A stretch of 15,803 bases of DNA, from contig CAZMOG010000045.1 in NCBI GenBank assembly GCA_964567845.1, positions 1 through 15,803 on the forward strand, read 5' to 3'. The translations under genes and the position numbers were made by a program. Position 1 is the stretch's first letter, and the number at the start of each line of letters is the position of its first letter. Below the pieces are notes generated by a model that was not told the DNA's origin, searched no databases, and saw only the letters and a program-made list of their open reading frames with translations. This DNA is from RGIG9079 sp964567845. Lineage in GTDB: Bacteria > Bacteroidota > Bacteroidia > Bacteroidales > Marinifilaceae. Shown piece after piece: positions 1-5,720 of the stretch.

Positions 1-10
1 CTTAAATTTA

Positions 11-43
11 TTCGACAATAATCACCAAAAAGGACTATCTTTG
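11..43 (+). promoter_or_regulatory. Probable Bacteroidetes-type promoter of the AraC-family gene
   Basis: A perfect TAnnTTTG -7 box (TATCTTTG, 36-43) lies 21 nt after a TTCG (11-14) that could serve as a weak -33 element. Transcription would start around base 50, giving a leader of roughly 38 nt before the ATG at 88. The consensus is that of the Bacteroidetes primary sigma factor. The -33 match is imperfect, so confidence rests mainly on the -7 box. Confidence 0.6.
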
Positions 44-87
44 CGTAGCACAATCAAAAGCGTCAATAACTAAAACAAAAAAATATC

Positions 88-954
88 ATGTTATACGAGA
101 AAATTATACCTGCGCAGGGACACTCTTTCGAGAAGAGAGTCTTCAACATGAAACATTTCAATGTACATTGGCATCATCACGACGAGTTCGAGTTGATTCT
201 GATTACTGCCGGTTTCGGAAAGCGTTTTACAGGAAACAAGATTGCTCCGTTCAAAGAGGGTGATTTGGTTCTTATTGGCCCAAACATTCCACACTTTCAC
301 CTTTGTGACCAAGTATTCTTTGAGCTTAACAGCATGACTGTAAGCTCAGAGGCAATCTACTTTAACAACAACATTTTCCCTCAGAACATTGAAACCGGTT
401 CCGAGTTTGCGTCAATCAAGCGCATGCTTCGCGACAGTAAGGGAGGTTTAAAATTCCACACTCAGGGAATGGACGATCCAATCGTTAAGCGCATCCAGGC
501 AGTTTCGCACATTAACGGTTTCAAGGATTTGATTGAGTTATACTCTATCCTTCACACACTTAGCGATTACCGCTACGATGTTCTTATTACCGAGGACAAC
601 ACCGTCAACCTTTCAGAAGAGGAGATGCAACTCCCCGGAAACAAGGCGTACCAATACATCAACAAACACTTCAAAGAGAAGGTTACTTTGGGCGAGGTTG
701 CAAAATATGCCGGATTGACTCCTGCTGCCCTTTGCCGTCGTTTCAAACAAATCTCAGGAAAGAGTTTGTTTGATTATTTGGCCGAGGTTAGAATTGAATT
801 CAGTTACAAGTTGTTGGCCGAGTCATCCCTTCCAATCTCAATGGTTGCACAAGAGGCCGGATTCCAGAATGTTTCACACTTCAACCGTGTATTCAAGAAA
901 CTTTCAGGTGTCACTCCGAAAGAGTACAAGCGCCAACACCAAAGAAAAATCTAA
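88..954 (+). CDS. AraC-family transcriptional regulator with N-terminal cupin-like sensor
   Basis: This 288-residue protein has the usual two-part AraC layout. The N-terminal part is a cupin-like ligand-binding domain (about residues 15-90): a histidine-rich strand around H23-H31 is followed by a GDLVLIGPNIPHF-type strand typical of AraC cupins. The C-terminal part (about 185-285) holds two helix-turn-helix motifs, including VTLGEVAKYAGLT and ISMVAQEAGFQNVSHFNRVFKK, and ends in the family hallmark GVTPKEYK. It should be a cytoplasmic DNA-binding regulator answering to a small molecule, often a sugar in this family. No target operon is visible: the gene before it is outside the window and the next gene is convergent. 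The start at 88 follows an A-rich stretch typical of Bacteroidetes leaders and leaves the cupin intact. The family call is firm; the ligand is unknown. Confidence 0.93.
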   Translation: MLYEKIIPAQGHSFEKRVFNMKHFNVHWHHHDEFELILITAGFGKRFTGNKIAPFKEGDLVLIGPNIPHFHLCDQVFFELNSMTVSSEAIYFNNNIFPQNIETGSEFASIKRMLRDSKGGLKFHTQGMDDPIVKRIQAVSHINGFKDLIELYSILHTLSDYRYDVLITEDNTVNLSEEEMQLPGNKAYQYINKHFKEKVTLGEVAKYAGLTPAALCRRFKQISGKSLFDYLAEVRIEFSYKLLAESSLPISMVAQEAGFQNVSHFNRVFKKLSGVTPKEYKRQHQRKI

Positions 955-983
955 ACAGATTACATAACAAAAGCGCATTGAAC

Positions 984-1025
984 AAGAAGCGGGTTGAATT
1001 TGAACACAAACTCAACCCGCTTCTT
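984..1025. terminator. Hairpin between convergent genes, probable bidirectional terminator
   Basis: A perfect 14-bp inverted repeat (984-997 with 1012-1025) encloses a 14-nt loop. It sits 30 bp after the AraC-type stop codon and directly abuts the stop codon of the minus-strand DUF2400 gene. Only a short T run follows on the + strand, so it is not a textbook intrinsic terminator. Its place between two converging genes makes termination the likely role. Confidence 0.75.
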
Positions 1026-1790
1026 TCATCTCAAATCCTCCTCCATCATCACCATGTCATATTTCAGAGGATCATCGGAACACCAGCACTTATAACACGC
1101 GGTAAGCTCAACAACCCTCTTCCAACAAACAGTTGAACAACTCACCAACCCATGTTCGCGCGCCTGCCTCACCACATGAACATCCAACACTGCAAACAAC
1201 TCGTTGCTACCAATTCTTCTCCACAACCCCAGATCAGGCTTATCCCTACGCACCATCCAACGCAAAAACATACACAAACGCTTACACGCTGAATTACCAC
1301 TCACACTACCCAACTTTGCAGGAGCTGTAATCTTAGCCAACCTCTCCACATACACACCATCACCACTAATTCCTAACTCCTCATTCTTAACATACCCCTC
1401 CAATGTACCAAACTCACCATAAACTTTAACCAAATTCCGACAAACCTGCTTAAAAGCTTTGCCAAAAAGAGTTCTATGCACACACTGCCCATCAGGGTAC
1501 TCCTCAAACTCACCACTAATCACAAATGTATATGGACGCCATCTCATCAACTCCATAAGTTTCAAAGCATTGGCTTTAATCATCTTCCTATTGCCCCACG
1601 CAATCATCGCCACAAACAACGCGCCTACCTCAACCTGCCTCACAAAATCCTCTTCAACAATCTCACCTGTCTCTCCTTTAACCTCTTTTACCAACGCATA
1701 CACCACATTCAAAGGGTCCGCCTCAACAAATCTCTCAGCATCGAACCCTCTCCATCGCTCCTCTAAAATCTCCTTATATAAATTATTCAT
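1026..1790 (-). CDS. TIGR02757 / DUF2400 family protein
   Basis: This 254-residue protein is recognised from conserved blocks of the DUF2400 (TIGR02757) family. They are an N-terminal DP box (D25-P26), AWGNRKMI (from A64) followed by a helix ending LMELM, and a C-terminal run beginning ACKRLCMFLRWMVRRD. After that come an LDVH motif and a closing DP-x-KYD. The length is normal for the family. Its biochemical role is not established as far as I know, so none is assigned. There is no signal peptide or membrane segment, so it should be cytoplasmic. The last 60 residues are rich in cysteine (CSTVC and ACYKCWC), which I do not recall as a family feature. The coding strand is rich in G and T, unlike the purine-rich coding strands nearby. 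It lies 223 bp after the channel gene on the same strand, across a repeat-rich spacer. Confidence 0.85.
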   Translation of the reverse strand: MNNLYKEILEERWRGFDAERFVEADPLNVVYALVKEVKGETGEIVEEDFVRQVEVGALFVAMIAWGNRKMIKANALKLMELMRWRPYTFVISGEFEEYPDGQCVHRTLFGKAFKQVCRNLVKVYGEFGTLEGYVKNEELGISGDGVYVERLAKITAPAKLGSVSGNSACKRLCMFLRWMVRRDKPDLGLWRRIGSNELFAVLDVHVVRQAREHGLVSCSTVCWKRVVELTACYKCWCSDDPLKYDMVMMEEDLR

Positions 1791-1818
1791 AACCTTTCAC
1801 ATTTTCCCTATACACTCA

Positions 1819-1990
1819 CCCCTTCGCTCAGCGCGCTACGCTTGGAGTCTTAGATTTACCAACCCTTCGCCTTATTCGCTTACGCTCAGTACAAGAGATC
1901 TACCAACCCCCAACCCCCCTTCGCTCAGCGCGCTACGCTTGCTTTCGCTAATAAGGGGGCTTTACTCGCTTCGCTCGGGACGCTTCGCTC
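1819..1990. repeat. REP-like intergenic repeat cluster with CGCTCAGCGCGCTACGC cores
   Basis: An exact 26-bp direct repeat occurs at 1819-1844 and 1916-1941; its core is CGCTCAGCGCGCTACGC, which contains the palindrome AGCGCGCT. Degenerate relatives lie at about 1864-1890 (TTCGCTTACGCTCAGTA) and 1965-1990 (CTCGCTTCGCTCGGGACGC, then CTTCGCTC). The second exact copy sits inside a weak hairpin with arms CCCCCTT (1915-1921) and AAGGGGG (1953-1959). The cluster fills the spacer between the channel gene and the DUF2400 gene. It looks like a dispersed intergenic repeat family rather than coding sequence. Whether it recurs in the genome cannot be seen here. Confidence 0.7.
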
Positions 1991-1993
1991 ATT

Positions 1994-2021
1994 TAACTCC
2001 TAACTACTAACTCCTAACTCA
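1994..2021. repeat. Tandem TAACTCC heptamers overlapping the channel gene's stop codon
   Basis: Four 7-bp units run without a gap: TAACTCC, TAACTAC, TAACTCC, TAACTCA. On the minus strand, one unit supplies the TAG stop of the upstream channel gene (2014-2016). Similar ACTCCTAA stretches appear at 7595-7620 and 14352-14376. Confidence 0.7.
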
Positions 2022-2613
2022 CCCTATACGTCGCCACATTCATAATTGCGCTACCAACACCATTACCAACCGCCATCGCCACGATATATAACGCAGCCTT
2101 CATACTCCACCCTCCGGCAATCGTAAAATAACCCATATTTGCTATACTATGCTCAAAGCCACACATAATGAAAATAACTACCGGCAATATAACAAAGAGC
2201 CATGATTTGCACTTCCGATACGAATCGACCGCCAAATACATCATTACTCCACAGGCAATCGACAAAATAAAGATACTGACCAGCGAATCCTCTAATTTTG
2301 CAATATACAGAGCATCTGCTTTGGCAATCAATGCTTCTCCGTAACGAGTCAATCTGATAATCGAACCCAATATCAACGAACCAACCAGATTTCCTAAAAT
2401 TGTTACTACCATTTTCAAGAAACCAACTTGTCGCAAATACCCAATCTTACCCGTATAGAGCCACAACTCTCTACATACAATTGTTAACAATCCGAACGAG
2501 AATAGTGTTGCTCCAACAATCTTCTCTTCGCACGACAAAAAGACAATGCAGCCGAAACAGATCATAAATCCGGCCAGCACCGCCTTCACAAAAACCTCAT
2601 AAACTTCCCTCAT
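2014..2613 (-). CDS. Short formate/nitrite transporter (FNT) family channel
   Basis: This 199-residue protein is predicted to be an inner-membrane channel for small monovalent anions such as formate or nitrite. Six hydrophobic segments can be seen, at about 6-27, 33-52, 66-86, 110-130, 137-152 and 170-193. FNT hallmarks are GNLVGSLI (from G74) and GFEHSIANM, whose H155 matches the pore histidine of FocA. SIACGVMMYLAV (from S118) sits where FNT proteins usually have an Asn-containing C-N motif, so that position is substituted here. At 199 residues it is clearly shorter than FocA or NirC (about 260-285) yet keeps all six segments; the missing length is in the termini and loops. It starts 22 bp after rmuC and probably shares its transcript. 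The family is fairly sure; the substrate is not known. Confidence 0.78.
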   Translation of the reverse strand: MREVYEVFVKAVLAGFMICFGCIVFLSCEEKIVGATLFSFGLLTIVCRELWLYTGKIGYLRQVGFLKMVVTILGNLVGSLILGSIIRLTRYGEALIAKADALYIAKLEDSLVSIFILSIACGVMMYLAVDSYRKCKSWLFVILPVVIFIMCGFEHSIANMGYFTIAGGWSMKAALYIVAMAVGNGVGSAIMNVATYRVS

Positions 2614-2635
2614 ATCTTAATATTCCTAATAACCT

Positions 2636-4102
2636 TCACCTCTCCTCAATCGCAATCTCCTTCTTCGGCATAACTCCAAGCTGCTTCAAATCACCCAACT
2701 GCTTCACAACATTACCGCGACCTGTAGTCAACTGCTTCTCAGCTTCGTTATAGGTATTACTAAGAGAATCTATCTTACCGCGCAACTCCACAAAAGTCTT
2801 GCTGAAAACCGCAAACTTCTCATACAAACCGGTTGCACTCTGAATAATCTTCTCAACATTCCGCTCCTGACGTCTGCTCTGCCAAATAGAGTAAATAATA
2901 TTCAACGACAACATCAGATTCGTTGGATTAATAATCAACACCTTAGACCTATAGGCATCCGAGAACAACTTCGGATCATTCTGCATTGCAAGGATATATG
3001 CGCCCTCGTTCGGAACAAACATAAGAACCATATCTACACTATCCTTAACATGTCGTGAATAGCTCTTCGCACCAAGCTCTTTCACATGCTGACGCACGCT
3101 ATCCAAATGGCTCTTCAAGTGCATATTCCTATGGCTCTCATCATCGCAACACATATACTCGGCATACGCCTTAAGCGACACCTTCGAGTCAATAATCACG
3201 CACCCCTTATCGGCAAACTTCACCACAACATCGGGAATCAGGCGATTACCCTCCTCATCGCTCACCGAACTCTGTACAAAGAACTCCTCGCCCTCGCGCA
3301 GGCCGGAATCCTGCAGAATATCCTTCAGAATGGCCTCGCCCCAATTACCCTGCATCTTCGGTTTAGACTTCAACGCCTCGGCCAGATTATTGGCATCGCA
3401 ACCCAGTTTATTGGTCTGCTCCATAAGCCCCTTAATCATCTGTTCCATCTTGGATGAGGTCTCTATTCCACTCTTTTTGCTCTCGGCAACCTCGTTCTTG
3501 AAACTATCCAACTTCTCGCGCAAGGGGAGCAAAAGTTTATCTAAACTCTCCTTATTCACTTCGTGCATCCCCTGCGACTTACGCTCCAATATATCATTCG
3601 CAAGTTTCTCAAACTCAGCCTTCATGGTGGCCATACGCTTCTCGAACTGGCTCTCCTGCTCGGCACGCATCTTCTCGTAATTCTCCTTCTCAGCCTGTCT
3701 TAACTCTTGCTGTGTTTTTTCGAGCGAGGCATATCTTTCACGCTCGGCACTAAGTTTAGAGTTGCTCATTGCCCTCTCCGACTCTAACTGCAGCTCAGAC
3801 TCACGCCTCTGAGCCTCAAGTTGCAACTCAGACTCACTGCGCAACTGCTCCAAACGAAGCTCCGCCTCGTTTCGCTGCTGCTCAAGGCGCATCTCGCTCT
3901 CGTTCCGCAAACGCCCCAACATCATTTCAGACTCGCTCCGTTGCTGCTCCAACTGCGACTCCAACTCATTGATTTTAATCTGAAATTCAGCCTCCTGCCG
4001 AATCTTCTCGGCACCACTCCGCGCCTTACCCCTTAAAGCCACTATCAACATGACAACTGCACCAACCGCAACAGCTGCCAAAACTATCGTCAATACATCC
4101 AT
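2636..4102 (-). CDS. rmuC: DNA recombination protein RmuC
   Basis: This 488-residue protein starts with a membrane anchor (about 4-23). A long coiled coil follows (about 30-180), then the RmuC domain (about 190-465), which has a PD-(D/E)XK nuclease-like fold. Visible core motifs are GNWGE (G252-E256), PDVVV (from P290) and IIDSKVSL with D305 and K307, which match nuclease active-site positions. In E. coli, RmuC limits DNA inversions at short inverted repeats; that role is family knowledge. The coiled coil includes six tandem 11-residue repeats (50-115). It is probably the first gene of an operon with the channel gene 22 bp downstream. A -7 box lies only about 21 nt before the start codon, beside the direct repeat that bounds the DUF4062 segment. 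The identification is firm. Confidence 0.95.
   Translation of the reverse strand: MDVLTIVLAAVAVGAVVMLIVALRGKARSGAEKIRQEAEFQIKINELESQLEQQRSESEMMLGRLRNESEMRLEQQRNEAELRLEQLRSESELQLEAQRRESELQLESERAMSNSKLSAERERYASLEKTQQELRQAEKENYEKMRAEQESQFEKRMATMKAEFEKLANDILERKSQGMHEVNKESLDKLLLPLREKLDSFKNEVAESKKSGIETSSKMEQMIKGLMEQTNKLGCDANNLAEALKSKPKMQGNWGEAILKDILQDSGLREGEEFFVQSSVSDEEGNRLIPDVVVKFADKGCVIIDSKVSLKAYAEYMCCDDESHRNMHLKSHLDSVRQHVKELGAKSYSRHVKDSVDMVLMFVPNEGAYILAMQNDPKLFSDAYRSKVLIINPTNLMLSLNIIYSIWQSRRQERNVEKIIQSATGLYEKFAVFSKTFVELRGKIDSLSNTYNEAEKQLTTGRGNVVKQLGDLKQLGVMPKKEIAIEER
3758..3955 (-). repeat. Six tandem 33-bp units coding an 11-residue coiled-coil repeat in RmuC
   Basis: Residues 50-115 of RmuC divide without gaps into six 11-residue units of the pattern (Q/R)LEQQR(S/N)ESE(L/M); the last unit drifts at its end. 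The DNA copies have diverged at synonymous and some other sites, so the repeat is clearer in protein than in DNA. An 11-residue period fits a hendecad coiled coil, which twists differently from the usual heptad coil. Confidence 0.8.
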
Positions 4103-4123
4103 CGCCCAAAAACTTTAACCCAA

Positions 4124-4131
4124 CAAAGATA
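4124..4131 (-). promoter_or_regulatory. Candidate -7 box for rmuC
   Basis: On the minus strand TATCTTTG is a perfect match to the Bacteroidetes TAnnTTTG box and lies 21 nt upstream of the rmuC ATG. No convincing TTTG -33 box is found 19-21 nt further up. The place where it would fall lies inside the 4126-4155 direct repeat, where three bases differ from the right-hand copy. It may therefore be a weakened or coincidental promoter. Confidence 0.45.
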
Positions 4132-4155
4132 ATCTATTTCACGGTCATTTCATAG
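4126..4155. repeat. Left direct repeat flanking the DUF4062-ATPase gene
   Basis: This 30-bp stretch matches 5691-5720 at 27 of 30 positions. The first 18 bases (AAGATAATCTATTTCACG) are identical and the last 8 (TTTCATAG) are too; the three mismatches are at 4144, 4146 and 4147. Similarity stops abruptly on both sides. Read on the minus strand in the MFS frame, it still spells YEMTVK-stop, a copy of the MFS end YEKNVK-stop. That makes it a duplicated gene end rather than chance similarity. Confidence 0.8.
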
Positions 4156-5599
4156 ATTTTTTATCTACTTTCCAGTATCCTGATGTAGGTGTAAGAGGTA
4201 TCCATTCTATATCATAAGACTCTCTAAGCAAATTAAGATCTCGTCTTATTGTTCGAGGTGCAACTTTAAAAATTGAAGCTAACTCATCGGTTGTTATGTA
4301 TTTATTAGACAAAATTATTGTTAACTCATCTTTTATTCTTGCTTCTACTTTATTCGGGGTGACATTCGGGGTGACATTCGGGGTGACATTCGGGGTGACA
4401 CCTTTTCTCCATATAACAACTCGACCCTCATCCTCAAAATAAAACTCAGGAGTCTTAAGCCCCATTGCCTCACATTTCGTTACCAAATCTATGGTGCCAG
4501 TACCTAAACTTTCAATATAACCGGCAAGATACATTGGATAAGCTAATATAGGATTTACAGGTATTGACTTATGAATTTTAACAATCTTCTCTATTGTCAT
4601 TCCATAAGGCAACCCGCCAGGACTCCAAACCTCTAGTCTATCACGGAATAACATCACCTGAACACTTGCATTGTTATTATATGCCCTATGTACACAAGCA
4701 TTTACAATAGCTTCTGTTACAGCCTCTACTGGAATTTCATATTCTATATCAACCTGTGCCGAATTGCTTCGCGTACCAACTGACACGTCAATATGACTCA
4801 TAACAAAGCCTACAGCTTGATCTATTAGTTCCAATAACCCACCTCTGAATATTTGATAATAAGGAACCGGTTTTTGAACTGTGTAGCCATAAAATTGAGC
4901 ACATTTTATCTCACTCGTAGAAAAGAAATATTGTGGACGCTTTCCAAAAAGTAATAATGACGCATTTGTCAAACAACCATTATCTGACATAAGATTTAAA
5001 TGTCGTAAGATATTTGAAACTCCATCTTCTATCTTTAGTGGAAAATTTCTTTTGTTTCTGGCTAACAATACAAACTTTTCAACCTTATCATAATCTATCT
5101 CATCCATGGTTACATCATTATTAAAAGTAGCGTCCCAGGGAACAACTCTTAGATATTCATTTGCTTCAAGATAATTAACAAGAGAAGCATATATTCCGGT
5201 TCTAAGAGAATCAAAATCTTCAAAAGATTTTCTTACGACACTATTTTCAATCTTGTGAATAAATGCAACCTCCTTAGGATGACGTTCAGCACACGATTTT
5301 ATGAATACAAGACGATGACATTTATGTTCTGTTGCTACATCAAATTCGTGTTCTGTAGGAGAAATACCATAAGAATCTTCGTAACCATAATCCTTTCCAC
5401 ATATTCCTATATATATTTCACATTGAGCAACATGAGACAAATATGCAGTTCGAGCATTCATATCACAGGCAGGTAACTCCTCAAATATAAAAGGCTGAAA
5501 AAATTTACACAATAGAGAATCCTCACGTAAATATTTACAAAGAGCTATTCTTTCTTGGGCAAACTCTTTCTGCACACTACTAATAAACACTTTAATCAT
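4145..5599 (-). CDS. DUF4062 + GHKL-type ATPase (HATPase_c_4) + winged-helix protein
   Basis: This 484-residue protein has three parts. An N-terminal DUF4062-like domain (about 2-105) opens with the FISS motif (F5-S8) and carries YIGICGKDYG (63-72) and TEHE (82-85). A GHKL-type ATP-binding domain follows (about 285-395), with an N-box EAIVN (E296-N300), SPGGLP (326-331) and a GTGT turn, as in AlbA_2/HATPase_c_4 'ATP-dependent DNA helicase-like' regulators. Four exact VTPN repeats (401-416) link it to a winged-helix DNA-binding tail (about 420-484, ITTDELASIFKVAPRTIRRDL). In related regulators the first domain is usually AlbA/Schlafen-like; here DUF4062 takes that place. It has no signal peptide. 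A likely promoter lies about 30 nt upstream. AT-rich composition and flanking repeats suggest acquisition. A defence or stress-regulator role is my inference only. Confidence 0.85.
   Translation of the reverse strand: MIKVFISSVQKEFAQERIALCKYLREDSLLCKFFQPFIFEELPACDMNARTAYLSHVAQCEIYIGICGKDYGYEDSYGISPTEHEFDVATEHKCHRLVFIKSCAERHPKEVAFIHKIENSVVRKSFEDFDSLRTGIYASLVNYLEANEYLRVVPWDATFNNDVTMDEIDYDKVEKFVLLARNKRNFPLKIEDGVSNILRHLNLMSDNGCLTNASLLLFGKRPQYFFSTSEIKCAQFYGYTVQKPVPYYQIFRGGLLELIDQAVGFVMSHIDVSVGTRSNSAQVDIEYEIPVEAVTEAIVNACVHRAYNNNASVQVMLFRDRLEVWSPGGLPYGMTIEKIVKIHKSIPVNPILAYPMYLAGYIESLGTGTIDLVTKCEAMGLKTPEFYFEDEGRVVIWRKGVTPNVTPNVTPNVTPNKVEARIKDELTIILSNKYITTDELASIFKVAPRTIRRDLNLLRESYDIEWIPLTPTSGYWKVDKKSMK
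4352..4399 (-). repeat. Four perfect 12-bp tandem repeats coding a VTPN linker
   Basis: The unit ATTCGGGGTGAC (+ strand) occurs four times in a row with no mismatch and codes VTPN x4 (residues 401-416) between the ATPase and winged-helix domains. Perfect DNA identity suggests recent copy-number change. Each unit is in frame, so gain or loss would change only linker length. Confidence 0.9.
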
Positions 5600-5629
5600 A
5601 ACAATTATTTTAATCCAAAAATCAATTTA

Positions 5630-5661
5630 CAATATTAATATTATTTTAAATAAATTACAAA
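5630..5661 (-). promoter_or_regulatory. Probable promoter of the DUF4062-ATPase gene
   Basis: On the minus strand TTTG (5658-5661) is followed after exactly 20 nt by TAATATTG (5630-5637), a seven-of-eight fit to TAnnTTTG. The ATG is 30 nt downstream. The spacing and both boxes match the Bacteroidetes consensus. It lies within the repeat-bounded segment, so the gene brings its own promoter. Confidence 0.65.
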
Positions 5662-5690
5662 TACAGACTCCTAGATCATAAAATTATTTT

Positions 5691-5720
5691 AAGATAATCT
5701 ATTTCACGTTTTTTTCATAG
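5691..5720. repeat. Right direct repeat, the native 3' end of the MFS gene
   Basis: This is the partner of 4126-4155, with 27 of 30 bases identical, and it includes the last six codons and the stop of the MFS gene (YEKNVK-stop). The first nine bases contain AGATAATCT, an odd palindrome centred on one base, which could suit a recombinase site. There is no tRNA here. Confidence 0.8.

Larger units (their letters stand above)
4126..5720. other. Putative inserted single-gene segment between 30-bp direct repeats
   Basis: The DUF4062-ATPase gene and its promoter fill the space between two 30-bp direct repeats (4126-4155 and 5691-5720). The right copy is the native 3' end of the MFS gene. The left copy is a near-perfect duplicate beside the rmuC leader. 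By hand count, G+C is 16 of 60 at 5041-5100 and 23 of 60 at 4681-4740 inside, against 33 of 60 at 3301-3360 and 28 of 60 at 6361-6420 outside. This pattern fits site-specific insertion into the end of a gene with the gene end restored. It would have separated an ancestral MFS-rmuC pair. There is no integrase or transposase inside, so the segment would have needed help in trans or has lost it. Confidence 0.5.

Noticed and set aside
1911..1921. G-quadruplex on the - strand (G6-TT-G5-TT-GG)
   Set aside because: There are only two long G runs and a GG; a stable three-layer quadruplex would need four runs of three or more in range, so I do not claim it.
1819..1941. Possible CRISPR array
   Set aside because: There are only two exact copies, the other copies are degenerate, there is no regular spacing, and no cas genes are in the window.
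1459..2010. Open frame of 183 codons on the + strand
   Set aside because: It lies opposite the DUF2400 gene and runs on through REP-like repeats; the protein is low-complexity Ser/Leu/Pro without any family motif.
3086..3680. Open frames on the + strand opposite rmuC
   Set aside because: They are shadows of a long, well-recognised gene, with no plausible start signals or domains.
5691..5720. tRNA-end attachment site
   Set aside because: The repeat is the 3' end of a protein gene; no cloverleaf or CCA end is seen around it.
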